DNA from: Psococerastis gibbosa
Taxonomy: Eukaryota > Arthropoda > Insecta > Psocodea > Psocidae
Length of the DNA: 64,000 nt
NCBI GenBank assembly: GCA_963971405.1
Contig: OZ020490.1
Span: forward strand, 8,418,874 to 8,482,873
Reading direction: 5' to 3'
In this document: one piece after another, positions 25,501 through 32,132 of the stretch
Layout: each line of letters begins with the position of its first letter
Numbering within the stretch: the first letter of the stretch is position 1
The notes under the pieces: model-generated
What the model was told of the DNA's origin: nothing
The model's database searches: none
What the model saw: the letters and a program-made list of their open reading frames with translations, nothing else
Position numbers and translations under genes: made by a program

Positions 25501-28500
25501 CTGGAGGTGAGGTAAATTCTAGATAGGTCAGACCAATAACAAATTACCACACGGCAATAATGGCAGGGCACGCAATGCATTTGACCGTGAATTATCTATC
25601 ATTTTTTCAAAAAAAATTTTTGCACAAAACCAAATAATTTTTTGGGAAAGCAATCTGGCCGGTTTCGTTACTCAATTTAACACCTAAAACATGCCTGAAG
25701 GTAAAAATCATCGATGGAACGGTTTCGCATAAAAATTATTTTTTAGTCATTTTTCATTAAAATTTAGTTATTTTTATTTTTTTTACCCCCAGAAGCAAAC
25801 TATCAAGGGGCAAGCGATCACCCGCATTTTGTCAACATTAATAACAACTACAATATATGTGAATTTAAAAGAAATCGTTGGAGCCGTTTTGGAGAAATAA
25901 TTTTTTTAGACTTTTTTTTGGGAGTTTTTTGAAAATAAAACCCCCAAATTGAGATAGCCCAAAATAAAAAAATGTTCCTGAGGTATGATTTTTGTGAACC
26001 TACATGCCGAATTTCATCAAAATCGACCGAGTAGTTTGCCCGGAAATCGACGCAAGACAGACAGAGCGACAAAGTTGATGAAACCGATGAACAGACAGAG
26101 TGACAGAAAGACAGAGCGACAGACAGACATTTCGTAAAAACCACTTTTTTTTAGGTTCCTGGGACCTCAAAACGTGTAAATTCGTTGAAATCTCGGAATC
26201 TAAAATTTGGACCATCACAAAGCTTTCCTTATACTACGTATAAATTGGAAAGCAAAGAAAGGAGGGGGGGGGGGGGTTGTCCACCTGACGTCACTGGAAG
26301 TGAGGTAAATTCTCGATAGGTCAAACAAACACATTAATTACCACACAGCAATAATGGCAGGGTATGCAATGCATTTGAGCGCGAATTTTCTATCATTTTT
26401 TTCAAAAAATAATTTTTTGGGCAAAACCAAATATTTTTTTGGGAAAGCAACCTATCCGGTTTCGTTACTCAATTTAACACCTAAAACATGCTTGAAGGTA
26501 GAAATCATCGATAGAAAGGTTTCGCATTTTTTAGTCATTTTTTCATTAAAATTTAGTTATTTTTATTTTTTTTACCCCCAGAAGCAAACTATCAAGGGGC
26601 AAGCGACCCCCCGCATTTTGTCAACATTAATAACGACTACAATCTACGAGAATTTAAAAGAAATCGTTGGAGCCGTTTTTGTGAAATAATTTTTTTAGAC
26701 GTTTTTTTGGAGTTTTTTGAAAATAAAACCCCCCCAAATTGAGTTAGCCAAAAAAAAAAAAATGGTCCCGAGGTATGATTTTTGTGAACCTACATGCCAA
26801 ATTTCACTCAAATCCACTGAGTAGTTTGCCCGGAAATCGACGAACAGACAGACCGACAGACCCACAGACCGACAGACCGACAGACCGACCGACAGACGGA
26901 CCTTTTGTAAAAACCACTTTTTTGGGTTCCTGGGACCTCAAAACGTGTAAATCCGTTGAAATCTCGGAATCGAAAATTTCGACCATCACAGAGCTTTCCT
27001 TATACTACGTATAAATTGGAAAGCAATAACCAAATACATTAACGCCTCCGTACCCACACCGACCGGCGCAAATGCTCGAAAAAGTCGCGCGCCTAAAAAT
27101 GTAAAATATCAAGATAGATCTTCTTACGTTAATCAGGTGGTTTTTCTCGTTTACACCCTAGATGCGTAGTCTTCTTACATTGTAATTCCTTTCATCTGAA
27201 TCTTCCTTTTTATCCCTCATCTAAAAGTGCTCAAAGTCGCTAAAGAAGTTTCAATTAAAAAAAAAAAAAACACAGGTTATAGTGGTTACATGTTGTGTAT
27301 GCCCATGTTGTATATTTTTCTTTCTAGAATGCCAAAACGCAGACAATTTGGAGACCATTGAAAAGAGCTTGGCCATTTTGTGTTTTGACGAGCCGCTACC
27401 TGAAAGTTTCAATATGACATGTCCTAGGTCCGAAAAACCGCAAACTACTTCCGGATTCAAATGCGGCCAGCGAGACGAAACTAGCATGCTACATCAAATG
27501 TTGCATGGCGGGGGTAGTCTATACAATGCTGGAAATCGGTGGTTCGACAAGACTATACAGGTTCGAGTACCAATAAATAAATAAATAAATCAGGTTCATC
27601 CATCCCTTCAAAAACTGTGGCGAAGCTGTGTTACCACCGCGCCGGCTATGTTATTCTACAACAATATTATATGTATTAAAATGTGGAGGAGCATTTCTGC
27701 TACATCTCATTGATGTCTCTGTGGTCGATATTTAAAAGAAAATTGACTTTGTAAAAAAAACGTAGTGGAGTGTCCGATTTTCTTATAAGGTTTCTTTATA
27801 ATACGGGTCTGCGGGCTATACGTGTTTTCTGCAAATCAGCCTGCAGTTTTTTGACTAGGCAATAACTTTTACGGTACTAACGCAATGTGGCCAATTAAAT
27901 AGTTTTTATCAATCAAGTTGAAGGTTTATGGATTTTTTATTATACTTCGATTTGGATTTGAGCTATTTTTTGGTAATTTTCATTACTTGGAGAAAAATAT
28001 TATAGGGTTGGATTTAACATCTTAAACAGAATGGTGTACCGATTGCCAAATGCTAAATATGCAGGAACTCAGCATACTACTGTTAAACTAATAGGTCTCT
28101 AAAATAGATCAGTGTTTTAGTAAGGCTGTTATTTAAAATATTTTATTAAAACATTCAGTTATTCACTCCGGCTTCAATTTCCACTTCTTTTCACTAAATT
28201 AGGTACCTATAAATTGTTATAGCTGATCATATCAAAAGATGGCGTCTCGGGGCTTTGCTACGAACATTCTCCAGCAGAGGGCGTTGCCGCTATTGATCTA
28301 ACAGAGTACCTGCTAGATAAGAATAGAAATTTGCCACCAGATACGGAATGGGGAGAGGTAGAGATCCCTGAAGGTATGGCTGCCAGAAAGATGGAATGGG
28401 CAATCAATGCTGAGGTGCAGAGGGGGATCCACGATGCTGCGAGAGCTATTGATAAGTAAGTAAGCTCTGCCCGCTCATCTTCTTCTTCTTTCCCCTTAAT

Positions 28501-31500
28501 GCCGCGTGTGCAGCGGGGACGCGGGCGCCCCTGCCCCCTGGGACAGACACTGGACAGTAGTTCACTTCACTCCAGTTGCATAATCTATTGTATATTGTCG
28601 TTCTCAGTTCTCGGGGTATATTCTAATGAGTTCCTTGTAACGTTAACGAATAACGATATGGTTAAATGGGTTACTTAAAATGCCTTTATGTCAATGTCAT
28701 CATCATAGCGTGTTTCCCGTTTCACTGAATTTGTTTCACGAAGTGCCGAATTGCCACCACCTTATTTGATCATTTGTTTTCATTTCAGTTTGGCTGAGGA
28801 CCTAGACCTGTACGTGTACAGGTACACTAGGTATGGCAAAGAGCAAATTAAAGCGTTCAAATGCAGCCCTGATGCCTACATTCAAATGGCGCTACAGTTA
28901 GCCTACTTTAAGTTAAATGGCTCTTTAGTTGCAACATACGAAAGTGCAAGTACAAGAAGGTTAGTACCTAAACATATGTAACAAAATTTCTAAGCCTAAT
29001 ATTTATAAGTATTTCAATAAGTAAGCACATTTAATTTATTAGGTTATGGCCCAGCACGCTTCCGCTTTCCCTTACTACCGAAATTTTTCTCATATTTTGC
29101 TTTGGAGTGGAGTAAAACGAGGCTGCAATCAAATATCTCCGTCAGATTTAACTTTTAAGTTCCCAAGGAGCTGCCCGTACTTAAACCATAAACTTCCCTG
29201 ATCTAGTATAAGCATCCCTGCATGATCTTATTAGGTCGTAGACCTACTGTATTTCCCCCTCCTGCCTATACTTCAAGCAAACTGAAGTGCTAGCTTAAGC
29301 GGCGTCCACACTATGCCGCTGTTGGCCGTTGGCATTGCCAACGCGGCGAAGCCCATACAATGTGGACGTGGCCGTTGGCATGTGCCCCTGAGCCAACTGC
29401 TGCAGAAAATCGCTTAAGTGTCGGTCTCCATCAAAGGAAGCCAGCGAGAGCGGGTAGTGGGGACGTGCCAACCGTTGGCTCCACGTGGCACGCAGGTATA
29501 TCACCCTAGTAAATCATCCTCGTCTGATGACATTTTGCGGCTGAATGCCAACTCTCGGTGTGGATTTGCCACGTTGGCATTGCCAATAGCCAACGCATAG
29601 TGTGGACCATAGAATAAATATATTAGGCCTATTATATATTATATTTGGTGTGGCCGCCGCTATACAGAGTACAGACACTTCAATATTAATTAAATGCGCT
29701 TTGCAGGTTGTGGAAAAAATTTCTTATCTAATTGTCAGTTGTGAATGCTTACAGGTTTCAGTTAGGCCGAGTTGACTGCATTCGTTCCGCCACTGTGGAA
29801 GCACTTGCTTGGGTACAGGCAATGGTTGAGGGTACGAATAACGACGAGAAGAGGGTTTCCTTCTCGGAACTAGATGTGAGTACAATTTTCTAATTTTTGG
29901 GGTACGTTTCTGTGTATGCAAATACGTACTACTCCTTGGCGCTACGGGCCTTGGGCTGCTGTCACATCGCGCCAGCCTGCGCGGTCCTGCACCCACCTTC
30001 GCCAGCCATCGGCGCCAAGACGTATGCAAATGTGGCCTATTGTGCATTTGTGTCTCCTACTGAGTATTACTGCTACCTGTTCCTCAAGGCCCTTTTTCTT
30101 AATGATGGGCTAGAATTTTGCAATACCGCCACTGCAATATTTCCAATGAGAAGCATTTTGTTTACGCAAGCCATGCCAATAGCTTGAGGGAGGTTGAAGC
30201 AGTAGTAAGTGTATTGGCCATCCATGTGACCTAGGCCACGAGGGCCCATGGAACTGCCAATGGCAATGTCAGTTCTTTATAGCGAAGTTTGCTACAGTTG
30301 TAGGACTAATGCTCACCACGGGGTTTTCTCCTGTAGGCCTACACCAATTATCCCAAGATATCGCCAGCGAATGCGTCATAGCGCTGGGCGGCTTGTTTAA
30401 ATGTGCCTGCTAGTCTCCTCTTCTTCTCTGCAGAGCCGACAGAGAGGAAACTTAAAAGACAATAATAATTACTTTTTGCTCTATTACTAAGCCAACTTAG
30501 CGGAGTACACTCAACTAGGAAGGCCCGGGACCGCCTGCTTTACATGCCCTCCGAAGCATGTCTAGAAAATTTATGAAGTGTAGGACTCGAACCAACTAAC
30601 TTTCGGGTGAAAGTCAGAGTCCGTACCACTACTCTACATTTCCTGACAATTAATATGTTCCATAGGAAAAGAGGAAACGCCAGTTATTTGACGTCGCCAT
30701 GAAGAAACAAACGCAAGTTATGATTGACAACATTCTCGGCCAAGGGATAGACATTCACATGCTTGGACTACGTGAGGCAGCCAGAGAACTGACAGGGGGT
30801 CTTCCCGCCATATTTCAGGATGAATCTTATGCTACATCTATACATTTCTCCTTAAGCACAAGTCAGGTACGCTGAGTAAGCATGCACGGTTGCATAACTT
30901 TATTATTGGAGTGGGAAACTCAGGTAAAATCTACCACGCCCATTCTTTTATTATAAAACCTACCAATAGATATAAAAACAGCCTACTCTTAAAATATTTA
31001 TGAATTAGCTTTAACACTCTGCGGACTAGGCGGTGTCCACTGGACACTCATATCAATGGATTAGATTTCCAAAGGTTGTAATTATTTTTTGTTCTTATTG
31101 TCCCACAGACCTTAAGATTAAAGTTAATTCATGAAAAAAACAAATGCTTGCTCTGAAATACAACTTGCGCGTTCATTTTATAATAGGTGTCCAATGGAAT
31201 AGCTCAACACAGGTACTAACCTACAGAGGCGACTGAAGAGGTCAATCGGATACATTCATTAAATTGTTTGTATGCGATTAATCTTTAAAAAAAAAAAAAA
31301 AAAAAAGCCTATGGTGCGAAAATGGGGTAATTCATTAAATCGAGATTACAAAAGTTAGGAAAAGTCGTAAAGACCCAGGCCTCAGAAAGAAGAAAGAAAG
31401 GTTGTTGTCTTTATTTTCCATATGGGCGAATTTTGGGCCAATAATTAAAAAGTTATAAATACTGTCCATTGGACACCACCCGTCCGCAGTGTTAAAAGAC

Positions 31501-32132
31501 ACCTTGAGGTCCTTGATACCAAAATTAAAACACGTAGGTACTCCCTAACCCATAACACATACATACATAACTAACGTAACTACTTACGTAACCTAACCTA
31601 ACTAACATTAAGTAGGTACCTATTTCATAAACTAACAATTTAGGATAATTGACTAGAATGACGCTCCCTGTAATTAAGTCACACACGACAAATCCCCGTG
31701 GCAACAGAAGAAAAGATTTTTTTTTTATACGAATGGGAAATTATACTAACTATAATGCTATTATTAGGTTGGTGCACACATATACATACACTAATATTCT
31801 CAGTCAGCTGTTAACTCGTTGTTATAGCGACTGCTATCGTGAGTTCAAGAAAAATACAAATAATTCTGAAATTGAAAAAGAGCAAAGGATAATAGATTAA
31901 AACATTGGCTATGCAGGTAGCAACAAAGACGGAACAATTCATGGGATACGGGCCTGTAGTCCCAGACGGCTACGGAGCCTCATACAATCCCCGCAGCGAT
32001 GTCATCATCTTCTGCATATCAGCGTGGCACTCCTGTGCCCGCACAAGCGCCTGGAGATTCTCCAGAAGTCTGGAAGAAGCCCTCAACGACATGCAGCAAC
32101 TGCTGAGCGGACGGGAGACGCAAGTCAAATGA
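6554..32132 (+). CDS. CHAT: Choline O-acetyltransferase gene (10 exons visible)
   Basis: This enzyme transfers acetyl from acetyl-CoA to choline to make acetylcholine in cholinergic neurons. The joined exons are 6554-6751, 18476-18648, 19293-19473, 24920-25106, 27328-27560, 28223-28455, 28789-28959, 29755-29875, 30666-30866 and 31917-32132. All junctions have GT-AG sites and matching phases, giving 637 residues against about 630 for the common vertebrate form. The family N-terminal motif [13 protein letters not shown] opens exon 1. The catalytic His lies in YEHSP (residue 339, bases 28265-28267). [10 protein letters not shown] (residues 463-471), the LSTSQ motif and [15 protein letters not shown] follow in family order. 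Carnitine acetyltransferase is the main alternative. Val465, Cys467 and Ile529 replace the Thr, Thr and Arg that bind carnitine, and FCISAWHSC near the C-terminus resembles ChAT. The initiator exon was not found. No vesicular acetylcholine transporter frame is visible in the first intron or upstream. Confidence 0.9.
6890..7130 (-). repeat. tRNA-headed SINE, SINE 2 relative with a different head
   Basis: GGGTGGGACTCGAACCAGTC and GTCCGAGTCGTTACCTCTAC give box B and box A on the minus strand. The body has GGGAAGACTGCCGGGACCGC and TACATGCCCTCCGAAGCATG as in SINE 2. The anticodon-arm sequence differs. It lies 138 bp after ChAT exon 1. Confidence 0.6.
7800..8260 (+). repeat. Dispersed repeat A, internally deleted
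   Basis: CATGCTTTCCTATGTATCAA near 7828 joins to the middle (ACTGTCAAGGGACAAGTGAC) with the G tract removed, and the copy ends near 8260 before the GACA part. Confidence 0.6.
8375..8750. repeat. Tandem duplication of about 190 bp
   Basis: ATAACCGAAATATAAAATGG...GGTCTGGAACACCCTTCACC recurs as ATACCCGAAATATAAAAGGC...GGTTTGGAACACCC. Both end in a GAGAAGAAGGGTA string. ChAT first intron. Confidence 0.7.
9645..9820 (+). repeat. Dispersed repeat A, 5' end
   Basis: It contains AAGAACCGGTCCGAGTTTAC, a G16 run and CACCTGACGTCACAGGAGGT, then stops. Confidence 0.7.
10390..12553 (-). mobile_element. Degenerate non-LTR retrotransposon with reverse transcriptase (Jockey/CR1-like)
   Basis: Reading down the minus strand: the pre-RT region (12553-12062, ...[15 protein letters not shown]), RT start (12055-11669, [31 protein letters not shown]) and then, after a frameshift, the palm (11693-11376, [23 protein letters not shown]). 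A catalytic YADD is near 11366-11390. The C-terminal end is at 10835-10581 ([16 protein letters not shown]). ATAAG repeats near 10395 form the 3' tail. Frameshifts make it inactive, and the endonuclease is missing. Confidence 0.88.
12815..13108 (+). mobile_element. LINE 3' end with poly(A)
   Basis: It reads [20 protein letters not shown] followed by ALARKRLQ, the Cys/His segment that ends many RNase H-bearing non-LTR elements, to a TGA near 13020. An A tract (13088-13108) ends it. The orientation is opposite to the neighbouring RT. Confidence 0.75.
13590..13740 (+). mobile_element. LINE C-terminal fragment
   Basis: It reads [15 protein letters not shown]...[13 protein letters not shown], the WLGHV.RM motif common at the C-terminus of non-LTR ORF2 proteins. 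Confidence 0.65.
14340..14725. mobile_element. Composite nested MITE, family F2, copy 1
   Basis: The outer arms start GGCGCCCATTCCACCGACCG and contain GTGACGTGGTAGCAGACATT. The TAA duplication is at 14337-14339 and 14726-14728. The centre of the outer hairpin is occupied by a second element (14411-14655) with termini GGCGGGGTTTCCACCGACCT. The core has a short frame, [18 protein letters not shown]. Confidence 0.85.
14411..14655. mobile_element. Inner MITE of the F2 composite
   Basis: The 245-bp element has termini GGCGGGGTTTCCACCGACCT and its reverse complement, and sits at the palindrome centre GACTTA/TAAGTC of the outer element. The core string AAAATGGCGTCATGGGATAT is shared with the F3 element at 33910. 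Confidence 0.8.
15079..15545 (+). mobile_element. LINE ORF2 C-terminal fragment, copy 1
   Basis: A 125-codon frame reads [20 protein letters not shown]... [13 protein letters not shown] ... [20 protein letters not shown]. These strings mark the C-terminus of a non-LTR retrotransposon protein. The AGTAAGTAGTAAGT run at 15532-15545 looks like its 3' microsatellite tail. Confidence 0.8.
15572..15835. mobile_element. Foldback element related to 40492
   Basis: It shares AGAAATCTTCTGCTAGC and the ACTGCGAAAATCGTCCGTGT terminus with the element at 40492. Imperfect inverted ends (CGCAGTCGCGATTTGCC) are visible. No clear duplication. Confidence 0.55.
15849..16240. mobile_element. Composite nested MITE, family F2, copy 2
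   Basis: TAA duplications lie at 15846-15848 and 16241-16243. The outer termini are GGCGGGGATTGCACCGACCG and CGGTGGAATCCCCACC. The inner element begins near 15920 (GGCGGGGTTTCCACCGACCT). It is 1.1 kb from copy 1 in the same ChAT intron. Confidence 0.85.
16405..16510. repeat. Dispersed repeat, inverted partner at 20100-20215
   Basis: AACGACTTCCCTTTTAGAGC, then AGCAGTCTCAAAGGTTCAAA and TTGCCATGATGATCG, match the reverse complement of 20130-20200. Both lie in ChAT introns. Class unknown. Confidence 0.6.
17100..17330 (+). repeat. Dispersed repeat A, partial
   Basis: AAGAACCGGTCCGA is fused directly to GACGTCACTGGAGGTGA, deleting the G tract. It ends after TAACACCTAAAACATGC. Confidence 0.65.
17940..18080 (-). 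repeat. Dispersed repeat P, copy 1 (Penelope-like end?)
   Basis: The minus strand reads CACTGAAGATGGCGACCGCA, then GATGTTGACGAAACGTTTGG. This CTGAAGATG...GAAACGTTTGG layout resembles the ends of Penelope-like elements. Copies are at 33655-33845 and 40893-41165. Confidence 0.45.
18476..18648 (+). CDS. CHAT: ChAT exon 2
   Basis: The acceptor is cttttcag and the donor gtaaga. It has 57 codons plus 2 nt. It begins [20 protein letters not shown], the family motif where the enzyme's WW..DMYL segment follows the N-terminal helix. The intron before it is 11.7 kb, the longest in the gene. Confidence 0.9.
19293..19473 (+). CDS. CHAT: ChAT exon 3
   Basis: The acceptor is atatttcag and the donor gtaact. 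The first base completes a Lys codon split with exon 2. The reading includes [19 protein letters not shown], equivalent to the GQPLCM.QYY..F..YR.P block of ChAT/CrAT. A LINE fragment begins about 12 nt beyond its donor site. Confidence 0.9.
19485..19760 (+). mobile_element. LINE ORF2 C-terminal fragment, copy 2
   Basis: It reads [20 protein letters not shown]...[20 protein letters not shown], very close to the copy at 15079. The 3' end runs into (TAG)n at 19741-19768. It starts about 12 nt beyond the ChAT exon 3 donor. Confidence 0.8.
19815..20050. repeat. Dispersed repeat R, copy 1
   Basis: CCCATAGGACAGTGGACCTC, GTGGATTCCGAACCACTTGG and AGTTCGGAGGAGACCAGGAC are shared with 56345-56690 and 59815-59955. 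A 123-codon frame here and a 143-codon minus frame at 56242 show no known motif. Confidence 0.6.
20916..21056. mobile_element. Foldback MITE, family F3 short form
   Basis: This 141-bp hairpin has termini GGCGGGGTTTCCACATACGT and the reverse complement. The arms contain TTGACGTGGTAGTAGA. It is flanked by AAA and TAA. Confidence 0.8.
21211..21238. repeat. (AT)n microsatellite
   Basis: About 13 AT units. Confidence 0.95.
21540..21690 (-). repeat. tRNA-headed SINE 1, minus copy with (TCC)n
   Basis: Read on the minus strand it has GCGGTTAAGGCGACGCCCCG, GGGTTCGAATCTCGCC and the same CTCTAATTTCGGTTATAACG tail. The tail's GAGGAG has grown into a trinucleotide run (21563-21587). Confidence 0.72.
21698..21860. 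repeat. Decayed SINE 1 relatives, inverted pair
   Basis: ACGAGATTCGAACCCATGCT (minus box B) is followed by GATCGTTGGTTCTAATCCCG (plus box B) and the CTAATTTCGGTTAAAA tail. Two head fragments face each other. Confidence 0.55.
22058..22235 (+). repeat. SINE 3, plus copy
   Basis: It begins CGACTTCGGTAGCAAGGTGG, passes GCTCGGAGACGTGTCGTAAC and ends GATTGAAGAGGTTAATCGGA...ATGCGATTTAATC before an A run. A tRNA-like origin is possible, but box B is not clear. Confidence 0.65.
22243..22300 (+). repeat. SINE 2 tail fragment
   Basis: GAGAGGGCTTTATAGCCCTC then ACTCCACTAGGTTGGCTTAG, without the head. It follows a SINE 3 copy. Confidence 0.6.
22531..22585. repeat. (TAA)n microsatellite
   Basis: About 18 TAA units, after a CAGCCGGTACCCCCAGC string that itself recurs at 22381-22420. 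Confidence 0.95.
22906..23032. repeat. Minisatellite, three units
   Basis: A unit of about 42-45 bp, GACTGCAGATGGAATAGATA then CTCGTATGTCTTCATCAAAA, is repeated three times. A reversed single unit is at 22318-22356. Confidence 0.8.
23033..23115 (-). repeat. SINE 2 head fragment
   Basis: GTGTGGGACTCGAACCAGCA and TGTACCACTACTCTACATGT, the head only. It follows the 22906 minisatellite. Confidence 0.6.
23506..24174 (-). mobile_element. LINE ORF2 C-terminal fragment (CR1/Jockey-like)
   Basis: An intact 222-codon frame reads [59 protein letters not shown] and [18 protein letters not shown]. This is the thumb and C-terminal region after the RT palm. The palm itself is absent, so the copy is 5' truncated. 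(TACAT/TAATG)n runs near 23275-23295 resemble its tail. Confidence 0.85.
24182..24358 (+). repeat. tRNA-headed SINE 2, plus copy
   Basis: It runs from CGTAGTGGTACGGACTCTGA through GGTTGTTGGTTCGAGTCCTA (box B), a GGCGGTCCCGGGCCTTCCTA body, to CACTAGGTTGGCTTAGTAAT. It is the clearest copy for orientation. Confidence 0.75.
24364..24560 (+). mobile_element. LINE C-terminal fragment
   Basis: It reads [30 protein letters not shown] and ELLLTIKK, the family string I.AFEMW.YRR.L.I.W.D.V.N.EVL.R. It directly abuts a SINE copy. Confidence 0.7.
24920..25106 (+). CDS. CHAT: ChAT exon 4
   Basis: The acceptor is tgtttcag and the donor gttagc. It has 62 codons plus 1 nt. The residues ([13 protein letters not shown]... 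[20 protein letters not shown]) fit the segment between the HNQ/FFVLDVV strand and the LLT..R..W...R..L block. Similarity is weaker here than in the other exons, but phase and order are correct. Confidence 0.82.
25190..25345 (+). repeat. Dispersed repeat D
   Basis: GTCAGTGTGGGCTGACATCA and GGCTAGAAATTCATTAGGAA correspond to GCCGGTGTAGGTTGACATC and GGCCAAAAATTCAT at 40030-40225 and 47505-47580, and inverted at 50750-50905. No coding frame. Confidence 0.5.
25356..26254 (+). repeat. Dispersed repeat A, tandem copy 1
   Basis: A full copy with GACAGA runs enlarged near 26055-26130. It is followed after a few bases by another copy that starts at the internal G tract, giving a head-to-tail pair in the ChAT intron. 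Confidence 0.78.
26262..27026 (+). repeat. Dispersed repeat A, tandem copy 2
   Basis: It starts at the G14 run and lacks the first ~120 bp. It has a GACC/GACA run at 26844-26900. It ends AAATTGGAAAGCAA, about 300 bp before ChAT exon 5. Confidence 0.78.
27328..27560 (+). CDS. CHAT: ChAT exon 5
   Basis: The acceptor is tttctag and the donor gttcga. The split Glu codon is completed by the first two bases. The reading holds [20 protein letters not shown] and [20 protein letters not shown], the family's LHGGG...NRW.DKS.Q motif. The segment between them ([20 protein letters not shown] onward) is about 15-20 residues longer than in the vertebrate enzyme. Confidence 0.9.
28223..28455 (+). CDS. CHAT: ChAT exon 6, catalytic histidine
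   Basis: The acceptor is gttatag and the donor gtaagta. It has 77 codons plus 2 nt. It contains [20 protein letters not shown], in which the His of YEHSP is the general base of the carnitine/choline acyltransferase family. The donor lies inside a GTAAGTAAGTAAG run, so alternative donors 4 nt apart are possible. Confidence 0.92.
28789..28959 (+). CDS. CHAT: ChAT exon 7
   Basis: The acceptor is catttcag and the donor gttagt. The reading runs [20 protein letters not shown] after the split Asn and includes [20 protein letters not shown] and TYESASTR. These are the CSPDA.IQ.ALQLA and TYESAS.RR signatures of the family. The next residue, Arg, is split to exon 8. Confidence 0.93.
29299..29608. mobile_element. 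Foldback MITE, GCGGYGTCCACACTA termini, copy 1
   Basis: About 310 bp with termini GCGGCGTCCACACTATGCCG and CATAGTGTGGACC. The inside is rich in inverted CGTTGGCATTGCCAA strings. It lies in the intron before ChAT exon 8. Confidence 0.75.
29755..29875 (+). CDS. CHAT: ChAT exon 8, substrate-selecting segment
   Basis: The acceptor is gcttacag and the donor gtgagt. The reading is [20 protein letters not shown] onward. Vertebrate ChAT has V-D-N at the VDC position and carnitine acetyltransferase has T-D-T. Here Val agrees with ChAT, while Cys is unlike either. Confidence 0.92.
29925..30030 (-). mobile_element. LINE ORF2 C-terminal fragment, minus strand
   Basis: The minus strand reads [20 protein letters not shown] and TAAQGP, matching the WR...W..V...LQGP ending of the copy at 15079. 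It lies in the ChAT intron after exon 8. Confidence 0.65.
30462..30652 (-). repeat. tRNA-headed SINE 2 just before ChAT exon 9
   Basis: A minus-strand copy ending with CCGTACCACTACTCTACATT on the plus strand. It stops about 14 nt before the exon 9 acceptor, so the polypyrimidine and branch-point region borders or uses SINE sequence. Confidence 0.75.
30666..30866 (+). CDS. CHAT: ChAT exon 9
   Basis: The acceptor is ttccatag and the donor gtacgc. It has 67 codons, phase 0 at both ends. It includes [20 protein letters not shown] and [16 protein letters not shown]. The Ile before His (530753-type position, bases 30753-30755) sits where carnitine acetyltransferase has Arg and vertebrate ChAT has Asn. 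A SINE ends about 14 nt upstream of its acceptor. Confidence 0.92.
31205..31306 (+). repeat. SINE 3, 3' half with poly(A)
   Basis: ACAGAGGCGACTGAAGAGGT to ATGCGATTAATCTT, followed by an A18 tail (31289-31306). The tail confirms retroposition. Confidence 0.7.
31917..32132 (+). CDS. CHAT: ChAT exon 10, C-terminus and stop
   Basis: The acceptor is ctatgcag. The reading starts [20 protein letters not shown], continues [19 protein letters not shown] and ends at TGA (32130-32132) after GRETQVK. It matches the CoA-binding C-terminal block of ChAT. The FCIS..HSC string favours ChAT over carnitine acetyltransferase. Confidence 0.93.
   Translation, partial: VATKTEQFMGYGPVVPDGYGASYNPRSDVIIFCISAWHSCARTSAWRFSRSLEEALNDMQQLLSGRETQVK

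Noticed and set aside
29897-30187. A 96-codon plus-strand open frame as a small gene
   Set aside because: Its middle is the complement of a LINE C-terminal tail, and it sits inside a ChAT intron. No start context or homology.
6554-32132. Carnitine O-acetyltransferase as the identity of the plus-strand gene
   Set aside because: The Thr/Thr/Arg carnitine-binding residues are absent (Val, Cys, Ile here) and FCISAWHSC is closer to ChAT, although the SYATSIHF string recalls the carnitine enzyme. Kept as a minor alternative.
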